Positions 1 to 6,756 of a stretch of 64,000 nt of DNA are shown piece after piece; the first letter of the stretch is position 1, and each line of letters starts with the position of its first letter. The position numbers were made by a program, and so were the translations under genes. The notes under the pieces were generated by a model, which saw only the letters and a list, made by a program, of their open reading frames with translations, had not been told where the DNA came from and made no database searches. Location: positions 1 to 64,000 of the forward strand of contig JAFVUE010000009.1 of the NCBI GenBank assembly GCA_017502845.1, written 5' to 3'. The DNA comes from Clostridia bacterium (GTDB taxonomy: Bacteria > Bacillota > Clostridia > UMGS1810).

Positions 1-1110
1 GCTGATATGGGTGGTAATATATCAACTTACACCTACGATGCTGACGGCATACGAAATGCTATAACATCAAACGGAGTAACCACTAATCTTATCAATCTGT
101 CAGGTAGTGTAATAGGGGAGATTACCCCCAACGGAACTACCATGTATTATCGTGCAGGGGATAGAATACTTTACTCTGATGATGGCACAAACAACACAGT
201 ATACACCTATAACGGACACGGCGATGTTATAAAGGCAGGAACATTTGCTTACACCTATGATGCATTCGGTAATCCTCTCACAGAATCAATCGACGGTCAG
301 CCATTTATGTACTGCGGGGAGTACTACGACCAGGAAACAGGCATGATTTACCTGCGAAATCGCTACTATGATCCGAGTATTGGTAGGTTTATTTCCGAAG
401 ATCCCATCCGAGACGGCTTGAACTGGTATGTGTATTGTGCAGGGAATCCTGTTATGTTTAGTGATCCTACAGGAACCACGAAAGGTCAAATTCCTGACGA
501 AACAGGATATGGAGGCATATACAATCCTTACGATTATGTTAATGACAAGTATGGTAACGGTTGGGAAGAAACTGATACAGAAACATTATCACCTGACACT
601 CAAAAATTTTTAATGAATGACTTAGAACGAAATGTGAATAATTGTACATTAGTTTCAATAACGAGGATTTTTGCCTATCATAGAGATAACAATGGAAAAA
701 CCAATATTCCTGATAATGAAACTTTATACAATGACATAAAAGAAATAGCAGAGAGCCATGGATATAATGGTGAAGATGGGACATTTCCAACCAAAATTGA
801 TAATATAATAGATGATGCGCTCAAAAAATATGGTTATGAAGGCGAAGGGAAAAACATTTATTTGTGGGACTTTAATACTGTAAAACAGGAAATTGATGCT
901 GGAAGACCATTGCTGTTCAATATTCCTTTTGGATATTATGAAAATCATACAGTAACTGTTGTTGGATACAAGGAATACTCAAGAGATGGCTTTTTGTTTT
1001 CTCGAACAAGAAAATTCATTGAAGTATACGATGGCTGGACAAATTCCAAGAGATTCATAGACTATAAACTGATCAATTTTGGAAGTTTTTCAACTGCTAA
1101 TTTTGATTAA
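1..1110 (+). CDS. Rhs-family polymorphic toxin, C-terminal part (5' end outside window)
   Basis: The frame is open from base 1, so the gene starts upstream. Seen: YD/Rhs repeats in the first ~110 codons (YTYDA, YYDQETG, LRNRYYDPSIGRF), then the conserved Rhs core end with ISEDP, the N-WY-Y--NP motif and DPTG at about nt 390-475. After this the sequence changes to a ~200-residue variable tip. The tip has NNC (Cys codon 643-645), ENHTVTVVGY (His codon 946-948) and EVYDGW (Asp codon 1030-1032), the Cys-His-Asp order of C39-like papain-fold peptidases. Known: Rhs proteins carry toxic C-terminal domains encapsulated by the repeat shell and released by self-cleavage near the core end. Inferred: a contact-dependent or secreted effector whose tip is a cysteine peptidase. 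Base composition of the tip is more AT-rich than the core, as expected for swapped tips. Alternatively the C39-like fold could be a processing enzyme rather than a toxin. Confidence 0.85.
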   Translation, partial: ADMGGNISTYTYDADGIRNAITSNGVTTNLINLSGSVIGEITPNGTTMYYRAGDRILYSDDGTNNTVYTYNGHGDVIKAGTFAYTYDAFGNPLTESIDGQPFMYCGEYYDQETGMIYLRNRYYDPSIGRFISEDPIRDGLNWYVYCAGNPVMFSDPTGTTKGQIPDETGYGGIYNPYDYVNDKYGNGWEETDTETLSPDTQKFLMNDLERNVNNCTLVSITRIFAYHRDNNGKTNIPDNETLYNDIKEIAESHGYNGEDGTFPTKIDNIIDDALKKYGYEGEGKNIYLWDFNTVKQEIDAGRPLLFNIPFGYYENHTVTVVGYKEYSRDGFLFSRTRKFIEVYDGWTNSKRFIDYKLINFGSFSTANFD

Positions 1111-1123
1111 GGAGGGGCTAAAA

Positions 1124-1534
1124 ATGAAAACATTATTTTCCTTTGAAAGGAAAACCACTATTGTAATATCAATAGTAATTTTGTGTCTGATTTTATCAAT
1201 AATAGTTTTTTCTTTTGGTGCTGCAGAAGTCAAAAAAATTTCGAAAAGAAAAACTGGTCATAGATATATCATAGACAATACTGCATATTATATACCGTTG
1301 CCGGCAAAAACTTTTTTGAAATACAGAACGTCAGATGAATCAGCAGTATATACGACAAAAACTGATTTAAACGATATAATATCTTTATATGAACACATTT
1401 CTGAAAATGGAACATTTAATAAAATTGACACCAGCGATAACAGCACACTAGCGTTTAAGTATAATGGTTATGACTTTTTAGTTTGTATAAGTGAAAACAA
1501 AAACCAAATAGAATTTTCAATAACAATAAACTAG
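1124..1534 (+). CDS. Small membrane-anchored protein, possible immunity partner of the Rhs tip
   Basis: 136 residues. The ATG at 1124 follows GGAGGGG and starts 14 nt after the Rhs stop, so translation is probably coupled. A longer in-frame start at 1079 lies inside the rhs gene and lacks a ribosome binding site. The N terminus has one hydrophobic segment at about residues 11-32, then a basic KKISKRK stretch and a soluble ~100-residue domain rich in Tyr, Asn and Asp. No family is recognised. Position directly after the variable tip of an Rhs gene, and similarly AT-rich DNA, are what is known for immunity genes. A membrane-bound immunity protein facing outward would suit a peptidase delivered from a neighbour. 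The function is inferred from position only. Confidence 0.7.
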   Translation: MKTLFSFERKTTIVISIVILCLILSIIVFSFGAAEVKKISKRKTGHRYIIDNTAYYIPLPAKTFLKYRTSDESAVYTTKTDLNDIISLYEHISENGTFNKIDTSDNSTLAFKYNGYDFLVCISENKNQIEFSITIN

Positions 1535-1539
1535 GGACG

Positions 1540-1613
1540 GACAAAAGGGACAACGGAAGACAAAAGGGGACGCAACGGAAGACAAAAGGGGACGTACATT
1601 TTTCGTCAACTTT
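1540..1613 (+). repeat. REP-like repeat cluster, copy 1 (partial tandem)
   Basis: Three partial units beginning (G)ACAAAAGGG-GAC follow one another at about 1540, 1559 and 1581. Only the last continues into the full unit (GACGTACATTTTT then GTCAACTTTT). The same unit occurs at 3060-3152, 3221-3256 and inverted at 4130-4189. The full unit can fold, because GACAAAA at its start pairs with TTTTGTC near its end. Confidence 0.85.
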
Positions 1614-1809
1614 TCAGCCACAATCATGACAAGAATCGATAAACTAATTAAAAAACGTAGCTGTGACTACAAAATAAACCTCCTTAATTCAAATTTTTAT
1701 CGTATCGTAAGTTGAAAAAGAGCAAAATAAAGAAAACCTTAACAATATAACAGCTTTCTTCAAATCTATATTATACAACAGATTAACTCTTCAATATGTA
1801 TAATATTTT

Positions 1810-1838
1810 TTGAATTGAAGCATCATATTATTTACTAT
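1810..1838 (+). promoter_or_regulatory. Possible promoter for the 1905-3054 genes
   Basis: TTGAAT at 1810-1815 and TACTAT at 1833-1838 with a 17-nt spacer. The sequence between 1616 and 1900 is otherwise AT-rich, with no gene recognised on either strand. Confidence 0.4.
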
Positions 1839-1904
1839 GGTATGAATATGGAAAATACTCGTACGGTTTATAATAGTATGTTATGGTTAAGGAGGTAAAC
1901 AGTA

Positions 1905-2117
1905 TTGAAAGGAGTTTTAAGAATGGCAGTTAAATTTTTATCTATGAAAGAGAAACATAATTCTGTTTTAGGGAATAAAAGATATGGAGAAAATCCATTT
2001 GACAGAAAGCCACGAGGAAACAGTATATTGGGTTGTAGAAAATACTTTGTTGATAAAAAATTTCACGGGGGAGAACATACAGATGGAACTAATAAAAAAA
2101 GCACTAAAATGGATTAA
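1905..2117 (+). CDS. Small basic ORF of unknown function, possible leader of the next gene
   Basis: 70 codons from a TTG at 1905 preceded by AAGGAGG with a 9-nt spacer. An ATG at 1923 also has AAGGAG with about 8 nt spacing, so translation signals are good. The product is basic and hydrophilic, without a recognised domain. It overlaps the first 35 nt of the following gene in another frame, so it could couple translation to it. It may instead be the non-functional remnant of a longer gene. Evidence for a real protein is only the ribosome binding sites. Confidence 0.35.
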   Translation: MKGVLRMAVKFLSMKEKHNSVLGNKRYGENPFDRKPRGNSILGCRKYFVDKKFHGGEHTDGTNKKSTKMD

Positions 2118-3054
2118 TGGTTTCAATAAAAAACAATGGTTATTTGTTTCTATATTCACAACAACATCAGGCGTTTGGTTTTCTTTAGTCTTAAACTTTT
2201 GGGGAAATTCATTAAATCTTACGAGAATCAATAGTGATGGCAGTAGAGAGTTTACTTTGTTAGGTGCAGCTTTAACTTTGGCAACAATTATTTGGTCTAT
2301 GCTGTCATATGCATCACAGAGATATTGTGAATATCATGCCAGTAATCTAAAGATAGATGAGGAAACCGTTAATCAAACAGAAACCATGTATGAAACTGTT
2401 GGAAGTGGAGTGGCAAATGTTTTTGAAGATGTTGTTTCAAATAAAATATCATACATTGATAATTTGGAAAATGGTGTTGAAAAAATCCCAAAACAAATAT
2501 TCACCAAACCCTGTAACGAATTAAAAAGAATCACAGAGGAAATTTGTAAGAATTTGTCAAAACTATTATCTTACAAGGAATATAATATAAAAGAAAGAGA
2601 TATTTCAGTAAATCTATTCTATAAATTCCAATATCAATGCGATCAGTGGCACCGCATAGATAGTAGTAGAAATGAAACGGGAATGACTATAAATGAACTT
2701 TTTAGTGATGGAACAACTATTCATGAATGTTTGAATTCACCAACAAAGTTTGTATATTACCATAGTAAAGAAGATGCCAAAAATGCAAATCATTATATAC
2801 CTGTCCATTTAGATGAATATGATAACAAGAAAAAATTAAAGGGATCGATCGTGTGCTATGAAGTAGTAGTGTATAAAGGCGATCTTGAGTATATTGATTG
2901 TATGATTTCGATATCTACATATAGAAAGAAGTTTTCTAACAAGGAAGATGGGGATATTATTGCATACAATATAAAAAACAATATTTTGTCAGAGTATATT
3001 CCTTTAATAAAAAGCGCTCTGTGTGACTTGTATGTATATAGAATGAGAAAATGA
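2083..3054 (+). CDS. Two-TM membrane protein with a cytosolic sensor-like domain
   Basis: 323 residues from the ATG at 2083, which has GGGGGAG about 8 nt upstream. In-frame codons back to 1984 add a less plausible N terminus. Seen: a short cytosolic start, two hydrophobic segments at about residues 18-40 and 57-78, a linker predicted helical, then a ~220-residue soluble domain. The end of that domain (VCYEVVVY..., YIDCMISISTYRKKF) resembles the beta strands of GAF-like sensor folds, a weak resemblance. Two-TM plus sensor architecture is found in several membrane effectors of anti-phage and conflict systems, and the neighbours here are conflict genes. The gene stands between REP-like repeat clusters. 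Function not assigned. Confidence 0.7.
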   Translation: MELIKKALKWINGFNKKQWLFVSIFTTTSGVWFSLVLNFWGNSLNLTRINSDGSREFTLLGAALTLATIIWSMLSYASQRYCEYHASNLKIDEETVNQTETMYETVGSGVANVFEDVVSNKISYIDNLENGVEKIPKQIFTKPCNELKRITEEICKNLSKLLSYKEYNIKERDISVNLFYKFQYQCDQWHRIDSSRNETGMTINELFSDGTTIHECLNSPTKFVYYHSKEDAKNANHYIPVHLDEYDNKKKLKGSIVCYEVVVYKGDLEYIDCMISISTYRKKFSNKEDGDIIAYNIKNNILSEYIPLIKSALCDLYVYRMRK

Positions 3055-3059
3055 GGAGA

Positions 3060-3152
3060 CAAAGACGTAAGTGACAAAATGAGACAAAAGGGGACGTACA
3101 TTTTTAGCAAAAGAGCAAAAGGGGACGTACATTTTTTGTCAACTTTTTTAGG
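3060..3152 (+). repeat. REP-like repeat cluster, copy 2 (two units)
   Basis: Two head-to-tail units. The first (about 3083-3105) reads ACAAAAGGGGACGTACATTTTT and then diverges. The second (about 3116-3150) is nearly complete through TTTTTTGTCAACTTTTTT. The cluster begins a few bases after the stop codon of the preceding gene. Confidence 0.85.
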
Positions 3153-3189
3153 TAAATGATAATTAAACCGTCCTCTTTTCATGCTTCGT

Positions 3190-3219
3190 TACTGCGGAGA
3201 GTACTACGACCAGGAAACA
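3190..3219 (+). pseudogene. 30-nt relic of an rhs core gene
   Basis: 29 of 30 bases match nt 310-339 of the Rhs gene at the left edge, the stretch coding YCGEYYDQET. The reading frame of the relic gives RYCGEYYDQET and then stops. It is directly abutted by the REP-like unit starting at 3221. Inferred: leftover of a displaced rhs tip or core after recombination. Confidence 0.75.
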
Positions 3220-3220
3220 T

Positions 3221-3256
3221 GACAAAAGGGGACGTACATTTTTTGTCAACTTTTTG
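3221..3256 (+). repeat. REP-like unit, left boundary of the transposase element
   Basis: A complete unit running GACAAAAGGGGACG, then TACATTTTTTGTC, then AACTTTTT. It is the exact inverse of 4130-4163. The inner GTAC and the pairing GACAAAA/TTTTGTC give an imperfect hairpin. Confidence 0.9.
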
Positions 3257-3289
3257 CGGATTCACAGCAAAAATCAATATATTAGTTAA

Positions 3290-3331
3290 AAACGTGCTTT
3301 AGGTTTTCCCTAAAGCACGTTTGATTTTTTT
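3290..3331. terminator. Bidirectional intrinsic terminator of the transposase gene
   Basis: A 14-bp perfect stem (3290-3303 with 3309-3322; AAACGTGCTTTAGG and its complement) with a short T-rich loop. On the plus strand it is followed by GATTTTTTT. On the minus strand it ends the transposase message, whose stop codon is 18 nt away. Confidence 0.85.
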
Positions 3332-3341
3332 ATGATTGTAA

Positions 3342-4079
3342 TCAGCATTTGTGTATTACACCTCTTGAAATCCCAGTTACTCTTTCCAATTGCCTTATTG
3401 AAAATTCATTTTTTAAGGTGCTTAATATTGCATTGCGTTTTTCTCTTTCCAGTGTGCATATTGATTTTGGCTCTATATTATAGACTTTTAATATTTTTCT
3501 TCTTATCTCATCGTCAGTTATTTTAACTTTATCATCAACTATAAATACAGATGTTTCCTCGTTTTGATGAAACTCCTCAAAATCTTTTTTGTTTATTAAG
3601 TCAAAAACAAATTCTTTATCTACAAGCCCTTGCTTCCCGGATATGTACTCAGGATAACTTGACCATTGATATCCATCAATATTAACAACGATTCCTGCTT
3701 TCACTGGATTCTGGTGTATATACCGCACAACTGACAAAAAATACTCATCAACATCTATAGGTTTGCTTTTATAACGATTTGCTATTAATGCCCCGCTCCT
3801 GCCGTATTTTGTGTTATACCATCTTGCATATCTTGTTAACACACGTTTCATTATTAGAGATATATCTCCACTAATATTCTCTTTTAATAATATGTGAACA
3901 TGGTTGCTCATAAAGCAGTACACATATATTTGATATTTCATTTCTTTTTTCAATTCAATTAATATATTTTTTAACTTTTCATAATCGGATGTATCTTCAA
4001 ATATACGTTGCTTGTTTACGCCTCTAAAAACAATGTGATACAACCCAGTTTTACTGATTTCACGAGCTGCTCGAGCCAT
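3342..4079 (-). CDS. REP-associated tyrosine transposase (RAYT, Y1_Tnp / IS200-like)
   Basis: 245 residues. The ATG at 4079 has AGGTG six bases upstream; a GTG at 4088 would overlap that site. Known family: single-strand HUH transposases that cut with one Tyr and a His-x-His metal site. Seen: YHIVFRGVNKQRIF at the N terminus (beta-1 of the HUH fold), the metal motif NHVHILL at about residues 60-66, KRVLTRYARWYN with GRSGALIANRYKS (target-binding turn), and FLSVVRYIHQNPVKAG carrying the candidate catalytic Tyr near residue 117. A ~90-residue C-terminal extension ends in a DnaA-like or HTH-like stretch (RQLERVTGISRGVIHKC), as in many Firmicute RAYTs. It appears intact. It lies within 34-nt inverted REP-like units. 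Confidence 0.9.
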   Translation of the reverse strand: MARAAREISKTGLYHIVFRGVNKQRIFEDTSDYEKLKNILIELKKEMKYQIYVYCFMSNHVHILLKENISGDISLIMKRVLTRYARWYNTKYGRSGALIANRYKSKPIDVDEYFLSVVRYIHQNPVKAGIVVNIDGYQWSSYPEYISGKQGLVDKEFVFDLINKKDFEEFHQNEETSVFIVDDKVKITDDEIRRKILKVYNIEPKSICTLEREKRNAILSTLKNEFSIRQLERVTGISRGVIHKC

Positions 4080-4129
4080 ATAAATCACCTCACACTAGAT
4101 TGTATCACAAATTCATTAATTATTCAATT

Positions 4130-4189
4130 AAAAGTTGACAAAAAATGTACGTCCCCTTTTGTCAGTCCTTTTGTCAGTCCTTTTGTCAA
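4130..4189 (-). repeat. REP-like unit, right boundary, with three TTTTGTCA(G) tails
   Basis: 4130-4163 is the exact inverse of 3221-3254. It is followed by two extra AGTCCTTTTGTCA repeats up to 4189, mirroring the partial tandem seen at 1540-1580. Confidence 0.9.
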
Positions 4190-4236
4190 GAACCGTATTT
4201 TGTGTTCGTCAACACATCAGAACCGTATTTTGTGTT
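4189..4236 (+). repeat. 18-bp direct repeat
   Basis: AGAACCGTATTTTGTGTT occurs at 4189-4206 and again at 4219-4236, 30 nt apart. It abuts the outer end of the REP-like tail and ends about 30 nt before the stop codon of the oxidoreductase gene. Confidence 0.8.
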
Positions 4237-4267
4237 TTTATTTGTGCTTTTGTGACTTTATTTGACA

Positions 4268-5494
4268 TTATATTAAAGCGCCATCTTCTCTTAATTTGTT
4301 CTGCAATGTTTTAATATCTATATCGTGAGTAGTGGTATTGGCTTTCTGCGCCACTGCAATAGCAGTACCTGCGGCTTCACCCACACAAGCGCAAATAGGC
4401 ATTACCCTTACTGCAGAATGAGCAACATGTGTCGCAGAGAGACAACGACCTGCTACAAGCATGTTGTCATATTCTTTGGGGAGTAAGCAACGGTATGGGA
4501 TGCGATAAAATTCACCGGGATTCAGGTGAAACTGTATAGTTCCCGTTCCCGACGGATTGTGAATGTCGATTCCGTAGTTGCCGAGAGCAACTGTGTCTTC
4601 AAAATCAAGAAATTCCGTTACATCCTTTTCTGTAAGAATGTAAACACCTTTTAACTTTCTGCTTTCTCTTACGCCGATATGACTTGCGATTGAAACAACA
4701 GTACTGTTTTTGAATGCATCGGAATTTTCTTTAAGGAAATCCGCCATTTCATAAACTTGCTTTCTCGCAGTAATTTCGGCTTTGCTTAATTCAAACGGGT
4801 CAACGGGATTGTGCTTTACGATTCTTGTTGTGTTAAAATGTACGATTCCTGCACCAAATCCCAAGAAGAACAAAATGTTTTCTCTTGGGTTTATTATTTT
4901 GTTCTCTTTCTGTAGATTTTCGTATTTTTCCTGCAAAACATCTTTCTCTTTTAAGAATAAATCAATATCAACATTGCTCATTCTGAAACAAGTTGTCATG
5001 GGTTGAGAAAGACCATCGCTTTCTCTGCCGAGTTGATAATCACAACCCGTCATATAGATAAGTTCGCCATCGCCCGATGCATCAATAAAGTAATCTGCTT
5101 CAACACTGATAACACCTGATTTTGTTGCGATTTTGACACTCTTGATTTTTCTGTCTTCTGTTATTGCTTCAAAAACAGTTGAATGGAATAAAACATCCAC
5201 ACCCGATTCCATAAGCATATCATCAAAAACTAATTTGTATGCTTCCCAGGATGTGTCGTTGTATTTTTCTTTTCTATCCACCATTTCGTGAAAGATTTTG
5301 TCTGCGATAACTCTTTTGTTTTTGCTATACATTGATGCACCCGAGTAAGGATACACCAAACTGTTTGACATTGCACCGCCGAGAGAACCGAATTTTTCCA
5401 CTACAAGAACAGAAAGACCTTCTCTTGCCGAACTTACTGCAGCGGCTATACCTGATATACCGCCGCCAACAACTACTAAATCATATTTTTTCAT
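4268..5494 (-). CDS. FAD-dependent oxidoreductase (FAD_oxidored family)
   Basis: 408 residues. The ATG at 5494 is preceded by AAAGGTG with a 6-nt spacer; a GTG at 5503 overlaps that site. Seen: an N-terminal dinucleotide-binding fold with the GGGISGIAAA glycine motif at about residues 10-19 and the acidic end of beta-2 (VVEK). A DYFIDASGDGEL motif sits around residue 140, and a C-terminal VAGRCLSATHVAHSAVRVMP segment with CVGEAAGTA closes the FAD site. No signal peptide, so it is cytosolic. Known: PF12831-type enzymes often sit beside glycoside hydrolases and are suspected to oxidise sugars or sugar acids. It is last in a leftward operon with a GH37-like and a GH20-like gene (24 bp gap). The substrate is unknown. 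Confidence 0.85.
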   Translation of the reverse strand: MKKYDLVVVGGGISGIAAAVSSAREGLSVLVVEKFGSLGGAMSNSLVYPYSGASMYSKNKRVIADKIFHEMVDRKEKYNDTSWEAYKLVFDDMLMESGVDVLFHSTVFEAITEDRKIKSVKIATKSGVISVEADYFIDASGDGELIYMTGCDYQLGRESDGLSQPMTTCFRMSNVDIDLFLKEKDVLQEKYENLQKENKIINPRENILFFLGFGAGIVHFNTTRIVKHNPVDPFELSKAEITARKQVYEMADFLKENSDAFKNSTVVSIASHIGVRESRKLKGVYILTEKDVTEFLDFEDTVALGNYGIDIHNPSGTGTIQFHLNPGEFYRIPYRCLLPKEYDNMLVAGRCLSATHVAHSAVRVMPICACVGEAAGTAIAVAQKANTTTHDIDIKTLQNKLREDGALI

Positions 5495-5518
5495 AATGTT
5501 CACCTTTCAAATGTGTTT

Positions 5519-6733
5519 TTACCTGTTCAGATAATCGTGTAATGTGAGATATGCACCTGCTGTCCAACCAATCATAGCAGGCATTGTGCAACCGTTGTTT
5601 CCGTCAATAACCTCGGTGCTTCCGTTTACAACATTGTACTTTTCCCATAAGTGTCCTGTCTTTTCAAATACACTTTCTGCAAGGGTTACATATTTCTTTG
5701 CAATTCTCTTTGCATCTTCTGTGTAACCATATCTGTCAAGTCCCATTACGGCTATGTAATGAAGAGGTGCCCACCCGTTGGGGTAGTGCCATTGATATCT
5801 TCCGTCAATGTCGTATCTTTCACAGGCAGAAAGTCCGTATTCAAATTCGATTCTGTCAAGAGCGTTAACCATTGCCTTTGCCTGTTCTTCGGTCGCAACT
5901 CCTGCAAATAATGTGTATAGGGATGCACATGAATAAATGCTGTTAAGTTTCTCTGTTTTGAAATTGTAATCTAAGAACAAACCATCTTTCACAAGATACT
6001 TATTCATAAGTTCACGGCGTTTTTCTGCCCGTTCAAGCCAAACTTTTGATTCGCCTTTTTTAAGTTCTTCGGAGAAATAAGCCATATTCTCCTCAAACAT
6101 AAAGAGAAGTGAATTGAGTTCGGGGGATACATAATTGAAACTCTCAAATCCCATTCTCGGATTCATATCCCAACCGCTTTCGCACAATGCGATACAGTGG
6201 CTTGATATAGTTTCAGCATCGAGTTCTTCGGGAACCGCCTGAACTCTGTCTCTGAAAAGATCGGCATATTCTTTCACATCGACATTACCGCTGAAACGGT
6301 TAAGTCCTGTTTCAGTGATTCTTTCTGTCATCCAGAAATTGCATTCTTTTTCAAGGGTTTTGTATGCACCGATAAGCCATTCCTTATCTTTGAAATGGTC
6401 ATATACATCCCTTACCATAAGCGAGAGGACGGGTGGTTGTGAACGACCGAAAAGACATTCTCTTGTTCCGTTTGGCATATGTCCGTATCTTTCAACCATA
6501 TAGAGAATGTTGTCTGTGTTGTTTTTGATAAGTTCCCAACGGTCAAGCAGTTCAATACCCTTGCAGGTAAAATATGTATCCCAATAATACATTTCCTGAA
6601 AGAAATTGGTTTCTGCAACAGACGGAACTGTGTAAGGATAGGGGAGACCTATAAGTCCATCGTCGCCATCCTTTTTGTTTACTCTGATTGTTTTGTCAAG
6701 ATTGATTTTAATGTATTCGGATATTTTGCTCAT
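5519..6733 (-). CDS. GH37 (trehalase-like) glycosidase
   Basis: 404 residues, ATG at 6733 after AGGGAGG. The (alpha/alpha)6 trehalase signatures are visible: LPYPYTVPS with FQEMYYWDTYF at about residues 31-55 and QWHYPNGWAPLHY at 314-326. The candidate general acid is D189 in SGWDMNPR and the candidate base is E364 in LWEKYNV, matching the known Asp/Glu pair of family 37. The protein is about 150 residues shorter than typical bacterial trehalases and has no signal peptide, so it acts in the cytosol. In place of the glycine-rich GGGGEY loop there is VVNGSTEVIDGNNG, which suggests a substrate other than trehalose. It lies between the GH20-like and FAD oxidoreductase genes (23 and 24 bp gaps). 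Likely it trims an imported oligosaccharide; the exact substrate is open. Confidence 0.85.
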   Translation of the reverse strand: MSKISEYIKINLDKTIRVNKKDGDDGLIGLPYPYTVPSVAETNFFQEMYYWDTYFTCKGIELLDRWELIKNNTDNILYMVERYGHMPNGTRECLFGRSQPPVLSLMVRDVYDHFKDKEWLIGAYKTLEKECNFWMTERITETGLNRFSGNVDVKEYADLFRDRVQAVPEELDAETISSHCIALCESGWDMNPRMGFESFNYVSPELNSLLFMFEENMAYFSEELKKGESKVWLERAEKRRELMNKYLVKDGLFLDYNFKTEKLNSIYSCASLYTLFAGVATEEQAKAMVNALDRIEFEYGLSACERYDIDGRYQWHYPNGWAPLHYIAVMGLDRYGYTEDAKRIAKKYVTLAESVFEKTGHLWEKYNVVNGSTEVIDGNNGCTMPAMIGWTAGAYLTLHDYLNR

Positions 6734-6756
6734 GATGCGCCTCCCTGATTTTGTTA

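Larger units (their letters stand above)
3221..4163. mobile_element. RAYT-type element bounded by perfect 34-nt inverted repeats
   Basis: Bases 3221-3254 and 4130-4163 are exact reverse complements over 34 nt and flank a single Y1-type transposase gene. Each end can fold into a hairpin through GACAAAA/TTTTGTC. Extra truncated copies of the unit lie outside at 1540-1613, 3060-3152 and 4164-4189. Known: REP-associated tyrosine transposases are flanked by pairs of inverted palindromic repeats and are thought to disperse them. Confidence 0.8.

Noticed and set aside
1984-2117. Frameshift joining the 1905 ORF with the 2083 gene
   Set aside because: The 2083 start has its own ribosome binding site directly before two normal TM helices, and the upstream codons in either frame show no known domain to be joined.
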